This document shows, piece by piece, positions 53,572-62,168 of a stretch of 64,000 bases of DNA (position 1 is the stretch's first letter; the number at the start of each line of letters is the position of its first letter). This DNA is from Rhodothermales bacterium (lineage in GTDB: Bacteria > Bacteroidota > Rhodothermia > Rhodothermales > UBA10348), in NCBI GenBank assembly GCA_017643395.1, contig JAEPNP010000005.1, positions 248,001 through 312,000 of the forward strand, read 5' to 3'. The notes beneath the pieces were generated by a model that was not told the DNA's origin, did not search any database, and saw only the letters and a program-made list of their open reading frames with translations. Position numbers and translations under genes: made by a program.

Positions 53572-56500
53572 AGCGTCACCGGTCCATTGTTGTGGGCCAC
53601 TACCAGTCTCCCGTCTTTCAGAACGGCCATGTCGCGGACTTCACCGCGGAGATCGAGGCCGTGCACGTGGCGCGGTACCTGGCGAATTTCCCCGCCCTCG
53701 AAGTTGAAAACTACGCCTCTGCCGGCGTCGAGTGGGCCGATCCGGGGGATGAACCCGCCGTGGTTGCCGGCTGCCACAATCTCCAGGCGTCCGTCCCGAT
53801 TCAGGTCGAGCACAGCGAACGCCGTCACCGGGGCCCACTGGGCTTCCTCCGGCATCGGGTGAAGCACAAAGCCGTCCGGGGTGTTCTCTGCCAGGAAGCT
53901 GCGCAGATGGTCGATGCGCAGGACGCGTTCCGAAGGCAGGTCGACGAAGTCTGCGAAGGTCATGGTCGCGTACGCTTCGTGGCTTGTCAGTCGGTCTGCC
54001 AGGCTCGGGAGTTGTGCCAGAAGCTCTCCGCGCAGCGGATAGGGCCGGCCGGCCGCGGACACCAACTGCTCCGTCCAGCCGTTGCTGTCGAAGTCTCCCA
54101 CCTGCATTTCCAGCGGAGTGTGCAGGCCCGCGTTGGTGCCGACGTTGCCGAGCAGGAGATCAATGTCTCCGTCTCCGTCCACGTCTGCCGCGTGCACACG
54201 ATGCCACCAGCCATGCAGGCTGTCCAGTCCGGGCATCGCGATGGGCTGGAAGTCTGCGTCCAGGACGCGTACCGGCTCCCACGGCCCGACCACCACGAGT
54301 TCCTGTGAACCGTCTCCGGTCAGGTCCGCCCAGGTCCCTTCACTGACCATGCCGAGGTCGGCGGCGACTGTCTCCGCGGTGAAATTGCCCCGACCGTCTC
54401 CCCTCAACAGATGATGCGGTGGTTTTTGCCCAAACGCCCAGGGCACCATCCCGCCAGGCACGAACACGTCCTGGTCTCCGTCACGATCGACATCTGCCGG
54501 GAGCGGCAGCGCACTGCTCTCAAACAGTAGCGGCAGTTCGGAAGCCATCATGCCCGGCCCCAGGTACAGGCGATCACGCAGGGCAGGAGCCTGGCGGGAG
54601 AACTCGTTGCCTCCGCTGGCCACATACAAATCGAGGCCACCGTCCGAGTCGGCGTCGAAAAAGGCGGCTCCCATGTCCTCCGCCACCGCGTCCTCGCTGA
54701 ATTCCTGTTCGAGCCGAAAGCCGCCGCTGGCTGTGCCGATCAAAAGACGCCCCGGGGACTCCTTGGCGCCGCCCACAAAGAGATCCTCGCGACCGTCGCC
54801 GTTTACATCCCCCACGGCCAGGCGAGGCCCATCGCGGGAAACCGTTTTCAGCAGCAAAGGCTGGCGCTGAAAGTCGTCGTACTCGTTCTCAGTGTGCGAA
54901 ATGCCGGGGTCCGGCAGGCGGCGGTACCAGGTTTCGGCGGCCTCGGAGCGTGCCCTGGGCCCAGCCTCCCGCTTTGCCGCCGCGTCCGCCTGACGCAGGA
55001 CCACATCGCCCGTCAGTGGCCCGCTGAGGACCTGCCGCCTGCCGTCCGGCCAGAGCACCTCAAGCGAGTCGGCCGGCGCTGGCAGCGCAAACAGCGGCCG
55101 CGGGGACACGCTGGACTGAAACCCGCGGTTGGGCATCTGCTCCAGATACTGGAGACCACCGGCGTGGTGCAGCGTGATCTGGGCGCCGATACCGGCTGAG
55201 TTGTCGCCGTCGCCTTCGAGCGTCGGCCGCAGCCACTCTGCGGGGTTCGTCTCGTTCCGGAAGAAGCCGGCCTGCTGGTTGACGTTGTTTACCACCAGAT
55301 CCGGGTCGCCGTCATTGTCCAGATCCGAGTAGGCCGCGCCATTGGACCACCCGGGAGCCGTAAGCGCCCAGTCTGTCGATACGTCCTCGAACCTCCCGCC
55401 CACGTTTCGGAACGCGACGTTTGCAAGTGGGCGGCTGGGGATGCGGTCGAGGATGTCCAGCACGTCCAGTTCCTGGTTCTCGCGCCATTGCTGCACGATG
55501 TCGTCGCTGCCGAAATACTCCAGGAAGTCCTGATCGGTCAGGTCGCGGTAGATCCCGTTCGTCACATGGATATCCTTGAGACCATCCATGTCGAGATCCA
55601 CCAGCAGCGCGCTCCAGCTCCAGTCGGTCGCGGCGACGCCCCAGGCCTGTCCGACCTCCCGAAACGTTCCGTCGCCGTCATTCAGCTGGAGTGTATTGCG
55701 CATCACCTGGTGATAGAAATCCTCCTCCAGGCCGTTCTGGTATCCGGTCCAGGAATCGAACGTAGACACCTGCTTGATGCGGGCATCATCCGGGGGCAGC
55801 ATGTCCGTAACGTAGATGTCGGGCAGGGCATCGTTGTTGATGTCGCCCATATCCGCACCCATGGAAGACTGGGAGATGTGCGCCATCGCTGCCTCCAGTA
55901 CATCCTCAAACGTGCCGTCCCGCTGGTTGCGGTACAGGTAATCCCGTTCAAAAAAGTCGTTCGAGATGTATAGGTCGGGCCAGCCGTCCCGGTCGTAGTC
56001 GCCCACGGTTGTACCCAGCCCGAATGCGATTTCGCTGCCCCAGATGTTCGCGTCGCGGCTGATGTCCGTGTAGGTGCCGCCGTCGTTTCGGTACAGGCGA
56101 TCTCCCCCGTCGGGATGACGGGTGGCGCGAATCTGACGCTCGGGGAAACTCGTGATGGGACGCGAGGAATTGTTCATCACGAACACGTCCAGGTCTCCAT
56201 CACGGTCCATGTCAAAGAACACGGCATGCGTGGAATAGCCGGTGTCTGCCAAGCCCCACTGCGCAGCAGCCTCCTCAAACCGGGGCACCCTATCCTGGTC
56301 CGGGCCGAGGTTGATGAACAACTCGTTCGCGCGATCGTCGCCCCGCACATCGCCCGAATTGCAGACGTAGATGTCCGGCAGGCCGTCTGCATTCACATCG
56401 ACCACGGACACCCCGGTAGACCAGGCGTGCGTGCCTCCCACACCGGCCGCTTCCGTGATGTCTTCGAACCAGAAGTCGCCTCGATTCACGTAGAGGCGGT

Positions 56501-56777
56501 TCGCTTCCTGGTTGGACGTCAGAAAAACGTCTTCCAGGCCGTCCCCGTTGAAGTCTCCGATGCCGACGCCGCCTCCGTCATAGTAGTTGCGGTAGGCAAA
56601 CACGTTTTGCTCCGCAGTGTCGGTCAGGCGGTTTTCGAACGCGACATTGGTGTAATCGGCCGGGAGTTCGGTGAATCGGGCGGTGACTTCAGGCTCCACG
56701 CGATCCTCCCGCGAGGGCGCCTCTTTGCACCCCGCGAGCATCAGAATCACCAGCAGCGCGCAGGCCCTAACTGTCAC
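53556..56777 (-). CDS. CRTAC1/ASPIC-UnbV FG-GAP repeat lipoprotein (paralogue 2)
   Basis: 1073 residues, GTG start, lipoprotein signal ending LMLAGC. It is collinear with the next gene downstream: FNGDGLEDVFLTSNQ, DVNADGLPDIYV, DYDRDGWPDLYI and the conserved YVTDMLPPDDARI; an ASPIC-like region (GIGAQITLHHAGGLQYLEQMPNRGFQSSVSP, LEVLWPDGR); then DVNGDGREDLFVGG and DADSDGGLDLYVASGGNEF. The pair probably arose by duplication. Both should sit on the cell surface or periplasmic face as lipid-anchored propellers binding glycans or proteins. The start overlaps the plug gene stop by 11 nt. Confidence 0.88.
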   Translation of the reverse strand: MTVRACALLVILMLAGCKEAPSREDRVEPEVTARFTELPADYTNVAFENRLTDTAEQNVFAYRNYYDGGGVGIGDFNGDGLEDVFLTSNQEANRLYVNRGDFWFEDITEAAGVGGTHAWSTGVSVVDVNADGLPDIYVCNSGDVRGDDRANELFINLGPDQDRVPRFEEAAAQWGLADTGYSTHAVFFDMDRDGDLDVFVMNNSSRPITSFPERQIRATRHPDGGDRLYRNDGGTYTDISRDANIWGSEIAFGLGTTVGDYDRDGWPDLYISNDFFERDYLYRNQRDGTFEDVLEAAMAHISQSSMGADMGDINNDALPDIYVTDMLPPDDARIKQVSTFDSWTGYQNGLEEDFYHQVMRNTLQLNDGDGTFREVGQAWGVAATDWSWSALLVDLDMDGLKDIHVTNGIYRDLTDQDFLEYFGSDDIVQQWRENQELDVLDILDRIPSRPLANVAFRNVGGRFEDVSTDWALTAPGWSNGAAYSDLDNDGDPDLVVNNVNQQAGFFRNETNPAEWLRPTLEGDGDNSAGIGAQITLHHAGGLQYLEQMPNRGFQSSVSPRPLFALPAPADSLEVLWPDGRRQVLSGPLTGDVVLRQADAAAKREAGPRARSEAAETWYRRLPDPGISHTENEYDDFQRQPLLLKTVSRDGPRLAVGDVNGDGREDLFVGGAKESPGRLLIGTASGGFRLEQEFSEDAVAEDMGAAFFDADSDGGLDLYVASGGNEFSRQAPALRDRLYLGPGMMASELPLLFESSALPLPADVDRDGDQDVFVPGGMVPWAFGQKPPHHLLRGDGRGNFTAETVAADLGMVSEGTWADLTGDGSQELVVVGPWEPVRVLDADFQPIAMPGLDSLHGWWHRVHAADVDGDGDIDLLLGNVGTNAGLHTPLEMQVGDFDSNGWTEQLVSAAGRPYPLRGELLAQLPSLADRLTSHEAYATMTFADFVDLPSERVLRIDHLRSFLAENTPDGFVLHPMPEEAQWAPVTAFAVLDLNRDGRLEIVAAGNHGGFIPRIGPLDAGRGVVFNFEGGEIRQVPRHVHGLDLRGEVRDMAVLKDGRLVVAHNNGPVTLWGRR

Positions 56778-57186
56778 GCTTCGAGGCGCCGGTCTTGGTG
56801 GTCACGACAATGACGCCGTTGGCTCCGCGCATGCCCCATTGCACCGTGTCGGTCGGGTCCTTCAGCACCTGGATCGACTCGATCTCCGTCACAACGATGC
56901 CCGGCAGCGTGCCGTCGTTATTCGGCGTTACGGGCACGCCGTCCACCACGTAGAGCGGCAGGTCGTCGCCGCGGAACGAGGTATTGCCACGCAGGCGAAC
57001 CTGCAGGCGGCCGTCGGCGGTTTGTGAAACCCGAATGCCCGGGACTCGGGATACCAGCAGGTCCTGTACACGCACGGCCTGACTGCGGCCGGTGTCCTCG
57101 GCCGTCACCTCGCCTGGCGCACGGACTTCGTTCGAGCCACCGCAGCCAAGCAGCAGGAACGCAAGGATGAGGGGGATTCGGTTCAT
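56767..57186 (-). CDS. Stand-alone TonB-receptor plug-domain lipoprotein
   Basis: 139 residues. The lipoprotein signal is MNRIPLILAFLLLGCGG (lipobox LLGC), then a short linker and a complete SusC-type plug: VQDLLVSRVPGIRVSQTADG, LQVRLRGNTSFRGDDLPLYVVDGVPV, EIESIQVLKDPTDTVQWGMRGANGVIVVTTKTG. The protein ends without a barrel. It is coupled to the glycosidase upstream (ATGA overlap) and to the CRTAC1 gene downstream (11-nt overlap). It is related to the plug protein at 49523, so the CRTAC1 pair and the lipoprotein gene are framed by plug genes. Confidence 0.83.
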   Translation of the reverse strand: MNRIPLILAFLLLGCGGSNEVRAPGEVTAEDTGRSQAVRVQDLLVSRVPGIRVSQTADGRLQVRLRGNTSFRGDDLPLYVVDGVPVTPNNDGTLPGIVVTEIESIQVLKDPTDTVQWGMRGANGVIVVTTKTGASKRDS

Positions 57187-59804
57187 TGGGTATCGAGCGG
57201 GAATCGCAAAACGCGGCGCACATAACGACCAGGTTCGCCGTCGAACTCCAGGGCCACCAGCGCATCCCGGCCAGGGACCTGGCGCACATCCGTACCCGGC
57301 GCCGGTTGCACGCGATGGGGTGTACGGATTCCCAGCAGGTAGCGTTTCCCGGGCAGACCTTCGACTGTAAGGCTGATCGCGTCCGCGTCCGCTTGGCTGC
57401 GCAGGATGCGGAGGCCGGTGCTTCGAGCGCCTGGTCCGGCCGGCTCGTGAGTCACGTACGCATCACTGCCCGGGGACCGGGTGATCGAAATGACCGCACC
57501 ATTGTCGGAAAAGGGCACTTCGACCCGCACGAATCGCCGGTCTCCGCGATCTGCTATGGTGAAGGGCACCTCTTCTCCGTTCACCTGAATGCTGCCGACC
57601 TGCGCGTCCTGCGGCATGGCGGGCTCCACGATCAGGCGCGATGGCCCGCCGCCGCCCTCTCGGCTGACGGCGATGCGCACCGTATTGTCGAGTCGACCGT
57701 ACTGGATGGCGACGAACCCATCGCCCGCCGGAATCCGGTCAACCCGCACGCTACCCCAGTCTGCGGGCAACTGCGGCGAGAAGACCAGCGTCGAGCCGGC
57801 GTCCCGCATGTCGAGACCCAGCATGCCACGAATTAGCGGCGTGACGACCATCGCCTCCGACCAGATCTGATGGTGCGACGAACGCCCGAACGCTGTATTG
57901 AAATCCCCTGAAAGGAGCTCCGTCACGTAGCCCAGTGCGTCCTGCCGGGTGAGCAACGCGGTCGCCATGAGCGCCTGATGACCGATGTGGGGGCGCGCGT
58001 AGGTATAGCCGCCCATCGAGACCCAGCCCGTGAACAGCGGCCAGACCGAGCCCGTGTGGTAGGACAGCGGGTCGTACCACGGAGATTCTTCCTCGGAGAA
58101 GAGGCGAGCCCCCCAGTCGGTAGACACCGCACCGCCGCCCAGTGCGTCCAGTTCGAGATGGGCGCGATCCTCCTGGGCGGTGCCCCACCAGAGCGGCACG
58201 CCGGTGAGCGAGGTCGAGGCGGTGAAGTAGCTCTCCGCCTCATCGGGCAAATCCGGGATGGGAGTGGCCCATTTGTAGCGACCGGCGTCCTCCATCCAGT
58301 AGGCAGCCTCCATGGCGGCGCTGGTTCGTTCGGCCCGGGCCGATGCCTCACGGGCGAGGTCCGTGTGCCCCATGGCTTCGGCCATCTGCGCCATGGCCCG
58401 GTTGGCTTCGATCCAGATGCCCTGCATATAGATCTCCTCCTCCGGCTCGAAGGCCTTGGCCTCCACCCACCCGTGGCCCACCTGGTAGTTGTTCAGCAGG
58501 CCATCGTCATCCAGATCGGTGGCCGCGGCCCAGTTGTAGGCGCCGAGCACCGACTCCCAGGAGCGCGACAGGTACTCGCGGTCACCCGTCAATCGGTAGT
58601 AGTCGCCGTGGGCTACGACGTACAGCGGCGAGGCGTCTGCCGAGTGGTACGCGTATCCGAATCGGTTGAACCAGTCGATGAGCGTAGCACTCTGGGAGAC
58701 CTCATGCGGGATGCGGCCGTCCTCGGTCTGCACGCCGGCCAGAAAGTCCAGTGCGGACCGGGACGCTTCGTAGTCGCCGTAGGCCATGAGCGCGTACGAT
58801 GTCCACATTGCGTCCCGGCCGAAATACCAGGCAAAGCCGGGTCGTTCGCTACTGCCGGCCGTGCGATATCCCGCCACGAAGCCGGTGCCCAGATACGGAT
58901 TGGTGACGAGCCCCTTTTCGGTGCCGATCTTGGCCCAGGCAAACGCCTCGTCCAGGCGGTCATCCGGCGTGTCCACTGTAACCGTGCGGTCCAGCAGATC
59001 GCGGTAGTAGGCCGCCGTGCCCTGGTACAAATCGGCAGCACGGGCGATGAGGTCTGAGGCGGTCTCCCTGGCTCCGTCGATGCCCTCGATGCTTCCGGCG
59101 ATTGCGATGGGATAGAGATGCGTGGCGGCCACCTGGGGGTCGACATCGAGAATGAACCGGTTCGGCACGTCACGGGGCTCCTCCTGGTAAGGCATGACCG
59201 AAATGTCCCGCGCGCCGGGTGCCATGATGGCACCGCCAAACTGCTGGCTGTCCTCGACGATGCCGTAGAGGTGGCTGTCTGCGTCCCAGAAAATGCCGCC
59301 CGTCTGGAGTCCGGCCGGCCACATCAGACGCAGGTCCGGACGGAAGCTGCCGATCACCTCTATCGGCCGTACGGCGTCGACATCGAGCAGCATGACCACG
59401 CCCATCTCATCCACCGGGGCGAAGATGGTCTGCTTTACGGTGAAAGCGGCATGGCGGTAGGTCAAGACGGCCGATTCGGGCCGTACTTCAACGTGCGCCA
59501 GGATCTCGTTGCCTGAGATGTCCAGCGGATAGTCCTGAATCTTGAACTCGAGCTGGAAGTCCCGCACGATCTTCATCGGGTAGACCCAGACCTCGAATGG
59601 ACGATGCTCGTAGCCGAACGCAGCGGAGCGGCGGCCGACCACGTTCATGTAGGTGCCGGCGCTTGAGGGTCGCTCCAGCAGCAAGCCACTGTCGGCGCGT
59701 TCGAACCGGGAAATGAGCCCGTCTGTGGCGGGCGCGGGTGCCATGTCTTGACCGGCCGCAGCGACGGCCGGGAGCAGCAGGGCTATAAGAAGGAATGCAC
59801 GCAT
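57183..59804 (-). CDS. Secreted (alpha/alpha)6-toroid glycoside hydrolase
   Basis: About 873 residues from the ATG of a Sec signal peptide (MRAFLLIALLLPAVAAAGQ); the longer open frame upstream runs through the repeat array and is not coding. A beta-rich N-terminal domain is followed by an (alpha/alpha)6 catalytic toroid with GFAWYFGRDAMWTSYALMAYGDY, DGRIPHEV, EEEIYMQGIWIEANRAMAQM and SYHTGSVWPLFTGWV, then beta-rich C-terminal domains. The pattern resembles GH63/MGH1-like or amylo-1,6-glucosidase-like enzymes; the exact family and bond specificity are undecided. It is probably periplasmic, cutting oligosaccharides imported by the SusCD pair upstream. Its stop overlaps the plug gene start. Confidence 0.8.
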   Translation of the reverse strand: MRAFLLIALLLPAVAAAGQDMAPAPATDGLISRFERADSGLLLERPSSAGTYMNVVGRRSAAFGYEHRPFEVWVYPMKIVRDFQLEFKIQDYPLDISGNEILAHVEVRPESAVLTYRHAAFTVKQTIFAPVDEMGVVMLLDVDAVRPIEVIGSFRPDLRLMWPAGLQTGGIFWDADSHLYGIVEDSQQFGGAIMAPGARDISVMPYQEEPRDVPNRFILDVDPQVAATHLYPIAIAGSIEGIDGARETASDLIARAADLYQGTAAYYRDLLDRTVTVDTPDDRLDEAFAWAKIGTEKGLVTNPYLGTGFVAGYRTAGSSERPGFAWYFGRDAMWTSYALMAYGDYEASRSALDFLAGVQTEDGRIPHEVSQSATLIDWFNRFGYAYHSADASPLYVVAHGDYYRLTGDREYLSRSWESVLGAYNWAAATDLDDDGLLNNYQVGHGWVEAKAFEPEEEIYMQGIWIEANRAMAQMAEAMGHTDLAREASARAERTSAAMEAAYWMEDAGRYKWATPIPDLPDEAESYFTASTSLTGVPLWWGTAQEDRAHLELDALGGGAVSTDWGARLFSEEESPWYDPLSYHTGSVWPLFTGWVSMGGYTYARPHIGHQALMATALLTRQDALGYVTELLSGDFNTAFGRSSHHQIWSEAMVVTPLIRGMLGLDMRDAGSTLVFSPQLPADWGSVRVDRIPAGDGFVAIQYGRLDNTVRIAVSREGGGGPSRLIVEPAMPQDAQVGSIQVNGEEVPFTIADRGDRRFVRVEVPFSDNGAVISITRSPGSDAYVTHEPAGPGARSTGLRILRSQADADAISLTVEGLPGKRYLLGIRTPHRVQPAPGTDVRQVPGRDALVALEFDGEPGRYVRRVLRFPLDTQ

Positions 59805-59850
59805 GATCAGGGGGGCGGGGCGCTCAGCTCGGCGGCCGCGGGGGTGCGAG

Positions 59851-60110
59851 GTGTAATCGGGGGGGCACTCGGCGGGCGGCGCTGCGGGGTGCAAGGTGTA
59901 ATCGGGGGGTGAGATTCCACTCGGCGGCCGGCGCCGCGGGGTGCGAGGTGTAATCGGGGGGTGAGATTCCACTCGGCGGCCGGTGGCGGGGGGTGCTAGG
60001 TGTAACGCGGGGGTGAGATTCCACTCGACGGCCGGCGCCGCGGGGTGCTAGGTGTAATCGGGGGGTGAGATTCCACTCGGCGGCCAGCGGCCGCGGGGTG
60101 GGTGGTTTTG
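59851..60110. repeat. Hairpin array B: five GTGTAATC...GATTCCAC units, 52-nt pitch
   Basis: Units start at 59851, 59896, 59948, 60000 and 60052 (steps 45, 52, 52, 52). Most read GTGTAATC, G-rich loop, GATTCCACTCGG, then GGCCGGCGCCGCGGGGTGC. GTGTAATC can pair with GATTCCAC with one mismatch across a 9-nt loop. The array lies between the glycosidase start and SusD and is probably transcribed with the operon. Confidence 0.8.
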
Positions 60111-60122
60111 CCCCACCCCGCA

Positions 60123-60262
60123 AAAGGTTTAATCAGGGCGTGGTTTTGAACCTCTGCCGCCCCATCGAGGGAGTAAAGGTTCAATCAGGGCGTGGTTTTA
60201 AACCTCTGCCGCCCCGCAAAGGGGACAAAGGTTCAATCAGGGCGTGGTTTTGAACCTCCGCC
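60123..60262. repeat. Hairpin array C: three AGGTTCAA...TTGAACCT units, 52-nt pitch
   Basis: Units start at 60123, 60175 and 60227 (52 nt each). The AGGTTCAA/TTGAACCT 8-bp stem is perfect in the third unit and has single changes in the others, with a loop of about 13 nt (TCAGGGCGTGGTT) and GCCGCCCC after it. The design matches array A at 29923, whose stem is AGGTTG/CAACCT. The remaining 60263-60421 is GC-rich without recognisable features. Confidence 0.8.
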
Positions 60263-60421
60263 AGCCCCGGGAGCCCTGGCGCGAGCAGCGCGCCCAGCCC
60301 TGGCCGCAGCCCGGCAAACGTTGCACTCGGTCGCGGTGACTGGCCGATCGCCGGCTCGCAGGCCCGCCGGCGCGCAGGCCCGCCATCGGCAACCGCCCCA
60401 AGGCATGCACGCCAAACCAGA

Positions 60422-60453
60422 AGGCCCCGACCGGCGTCTGCCGGCCGGGGCCT
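60422..60453 (-). terminator. Probable hairpin terminator downstream of SusD
   Basis: AGGCCCCGACCGGC pairs with GCCGGCCGGGGCCT (one mismatch, 4-nt loop) 24 nt after the SusD stop. The minus-strand continuation TTCTGGTTTGG is only a weak U-tract, so it may be a partial terminator or a processing/stabilising hairpin between SusCD and the glycosidase unit. Confidence 0.55.
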
Positions 60454-60476
60454 CTGAATGGCGAATCAGATCCGGC

Positions 60477-62060
60477 CTAGTAGCCAGGGTTCTGGGTCAG
60501 GTTCGGGTTCGCATCTCGCTGAACCTGCGGGATCGGACCAAGAACCATGAAGCCGGGGGAAGCGGCTTTGAACTCCCAGGCCTCGTTGAACTTGCCTGCA
60601 CGAATCAGGTCCTGACGGCGCGAGGCCTCCCACATGAGCTCAAACAGACGCTCGTTCAGGATGACGTCGCGGGCTTCGGCCTGGCTGGAGGCGGTCACCG
60701 GCTCCGCGGGGTCGAAGACGCGGGCGCGCAGCGTGTTGAGCTGCGACATGGCTGCGGCCGTCTGGCCCAGCTCGTTCAGGGCCTCTGCCTTGATGAGGTA
60801 CATCTCGGCCAGGCGCAGGAACGCGTAGTCGTTGCCATTGTCGCCGCCGACACGATTCGGGTCGATTTCCCACTTCATGACGCGGGCACCGGAGGTTTCG
60901 TTGACACCAATCGGAGTGCCCGTCACCGGGTTGCCGTTCGGGTCGAGGTACTCCAGCGTGAACGCAAGCGGGTTGCCGACACGGTCTTCCAGCGGAGCGC
61001 CGGTCGCGAAGCACTCGCTTCCGATGCAGGCCTGGTTGGGATCACCGTACATCTGGCCCAACAGGAAGATCTTCCGACGCATGTCGTCTTCGTCGAACTT
61101 GTTGTAGGTCTCAGCCAGGGTGGCGAAGCCGTTCCAGGGAGACTGCGGGATCTGGTTGTAGTGCAGACCTCGCATGATGAACGTGAGGCCAAGGCCTCCC
61201 TTGCCGAGGTGGCCCACAGAGAAAATGATCTCCGGGCTCTCGTGGTTGTTCGTGCGGAAGTTGTCGAAGAAGTCTCCGGCCAGCTGGTACTGGCCTGAGT
61301 TGAGCACGCGATCAGCCGCCGAGATGGCGTCCTGCCAGCGGGCCTGTCCCTTGGTGAGACCACCCGCATCCACCGTTCCGGTGAACACTTCTGCGTTCAG
61401 GTAGATCTTGGCCAGCAGCGCGTCCGCTGCTCCCTGGGTGGCGCGGCCCTTGTTGGCTCCGTCCCATGCGGCGGGAAGGTCGGTCCGGGCGGCATTCAGC
61501 TCGCTCTCCACGAACGCGAACACCTCTGAGCGCGTGGAGCGCGACGGCGGGTTGTCCGGGTCCGTGGCTGCGTCTTCCACGATCGGAACGCCTCCGAAGA
61601 GGTCCATCAGCTGGTAGTAGTAGAAGGCGCGCAGGAAGCGCAGCTCAGCTGCGATGGCCGGGTCAGCGCCGTCCGGCAGGTTGGCAAGCACCACGTTGGC
61701 ACGGGCCACACCGGTGTAGGCATCCGTCCACGCACCGTTGAAGTCGCTGTTGAGGGCGTCCCAGTTGTGCTGATGCAGGTTGCGCCAGTGGCCGCCGTCG
61801 TCCCAGTCCGTTCCGCGAACCGGAATCATGGACTCGTCTGAGGTGACCTGGCTGATGTTGTGGTAGTTCCACATCATCGCGCGGAGCTGGGCATACACCG
61901 GGGCAAGCGCAGCAATGATTTCCTCGTCGGTCTGGAAGAACTGATCCGGTGTAATCACACCGAAAGTCTCCTCGTCGAGGTCCGTGCAGCCCTGGACGGG
62001 TACCAGCAAGAGCGCCAGCACGAGTCCCAGAGCCCAGGAGCTGTTGAGTTTCGCTTTCAT
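60477..62060 (-). CDS. SusD/RagB-family glycan-binding lipoprotein
   Basis: 527 residues from the ATG of MKAKLNSSWALGLVLALLLVPVQGCTDLDEE (lipobox VQGC). SusD features: TPDQFFQTDEEIIAALAPVYAQLR, helical TPR-like segments including AELRFLRAFYYYQLMDLFGGVP, and the C-terminal RLAEMYLIKAEALNELGQ, then VILNERLFELMWEASRRQDLIRAGKF. It caps the SusC barrel on the cell surface and delivers oligosaccharides or peptides. It lies 108 nt downstream of SusC on the same strand; the ligand cannot be read. Confidence 0.95.
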   Translation of the reverse strand: MKAKLNSSWALGLVLALLLVPVQGCTDLDEETFGVITPDQFFQTDEEIIAALAPVYAQLRAMMWNYHNISQVTSDESMIPVRGTDWDDGGHWRNLHQHNWDALNSDFNGAWTDAYTGVARANVVLANLPDGADPAIAAELRFLRAFYYYQLMDLFGGVPIVEDAATDPDNPPSRSTRSEVFAFVESELNAARTDLPAAWDGANKGRATQGAADALLAKIYLNAEVFTGTVDAGGLTKGQARWQDAISAADRVLNSGQYQLAGDFFDNFRTNNHESPEIIFSVGHLGKGGLGLTFIMRGLHYNQIPQSPWNGFATLAETYNKFDEDDMRRKIFLLGQMYGDPNQACIGSECFATGAPLEDRVGNPLAFTLEYLDPNGNPVTGTPIGVNETSGARVMKWEIDPNRVGGDNGNDYAFLRLAEMYLIKAEALNELGQTAAAMSQLNTLRARVFDPAEPVTASSQAEARDVILNERLFELMWEASRRQDLIRAGKFNEAWEFKAASPGFMVLGPIPQVQRDANPNLTQNPGY

Positions 62061-62168
62061 GATCTCAATGTGTGTTTCGTGGTTCTGCACCGACGTCCCG
62101 GGGGACGCGGTTGACACGATGCAGTCCCGTGTGTTTCAGCGACTTGTCGCAAGCACGGGACCGTGCGA

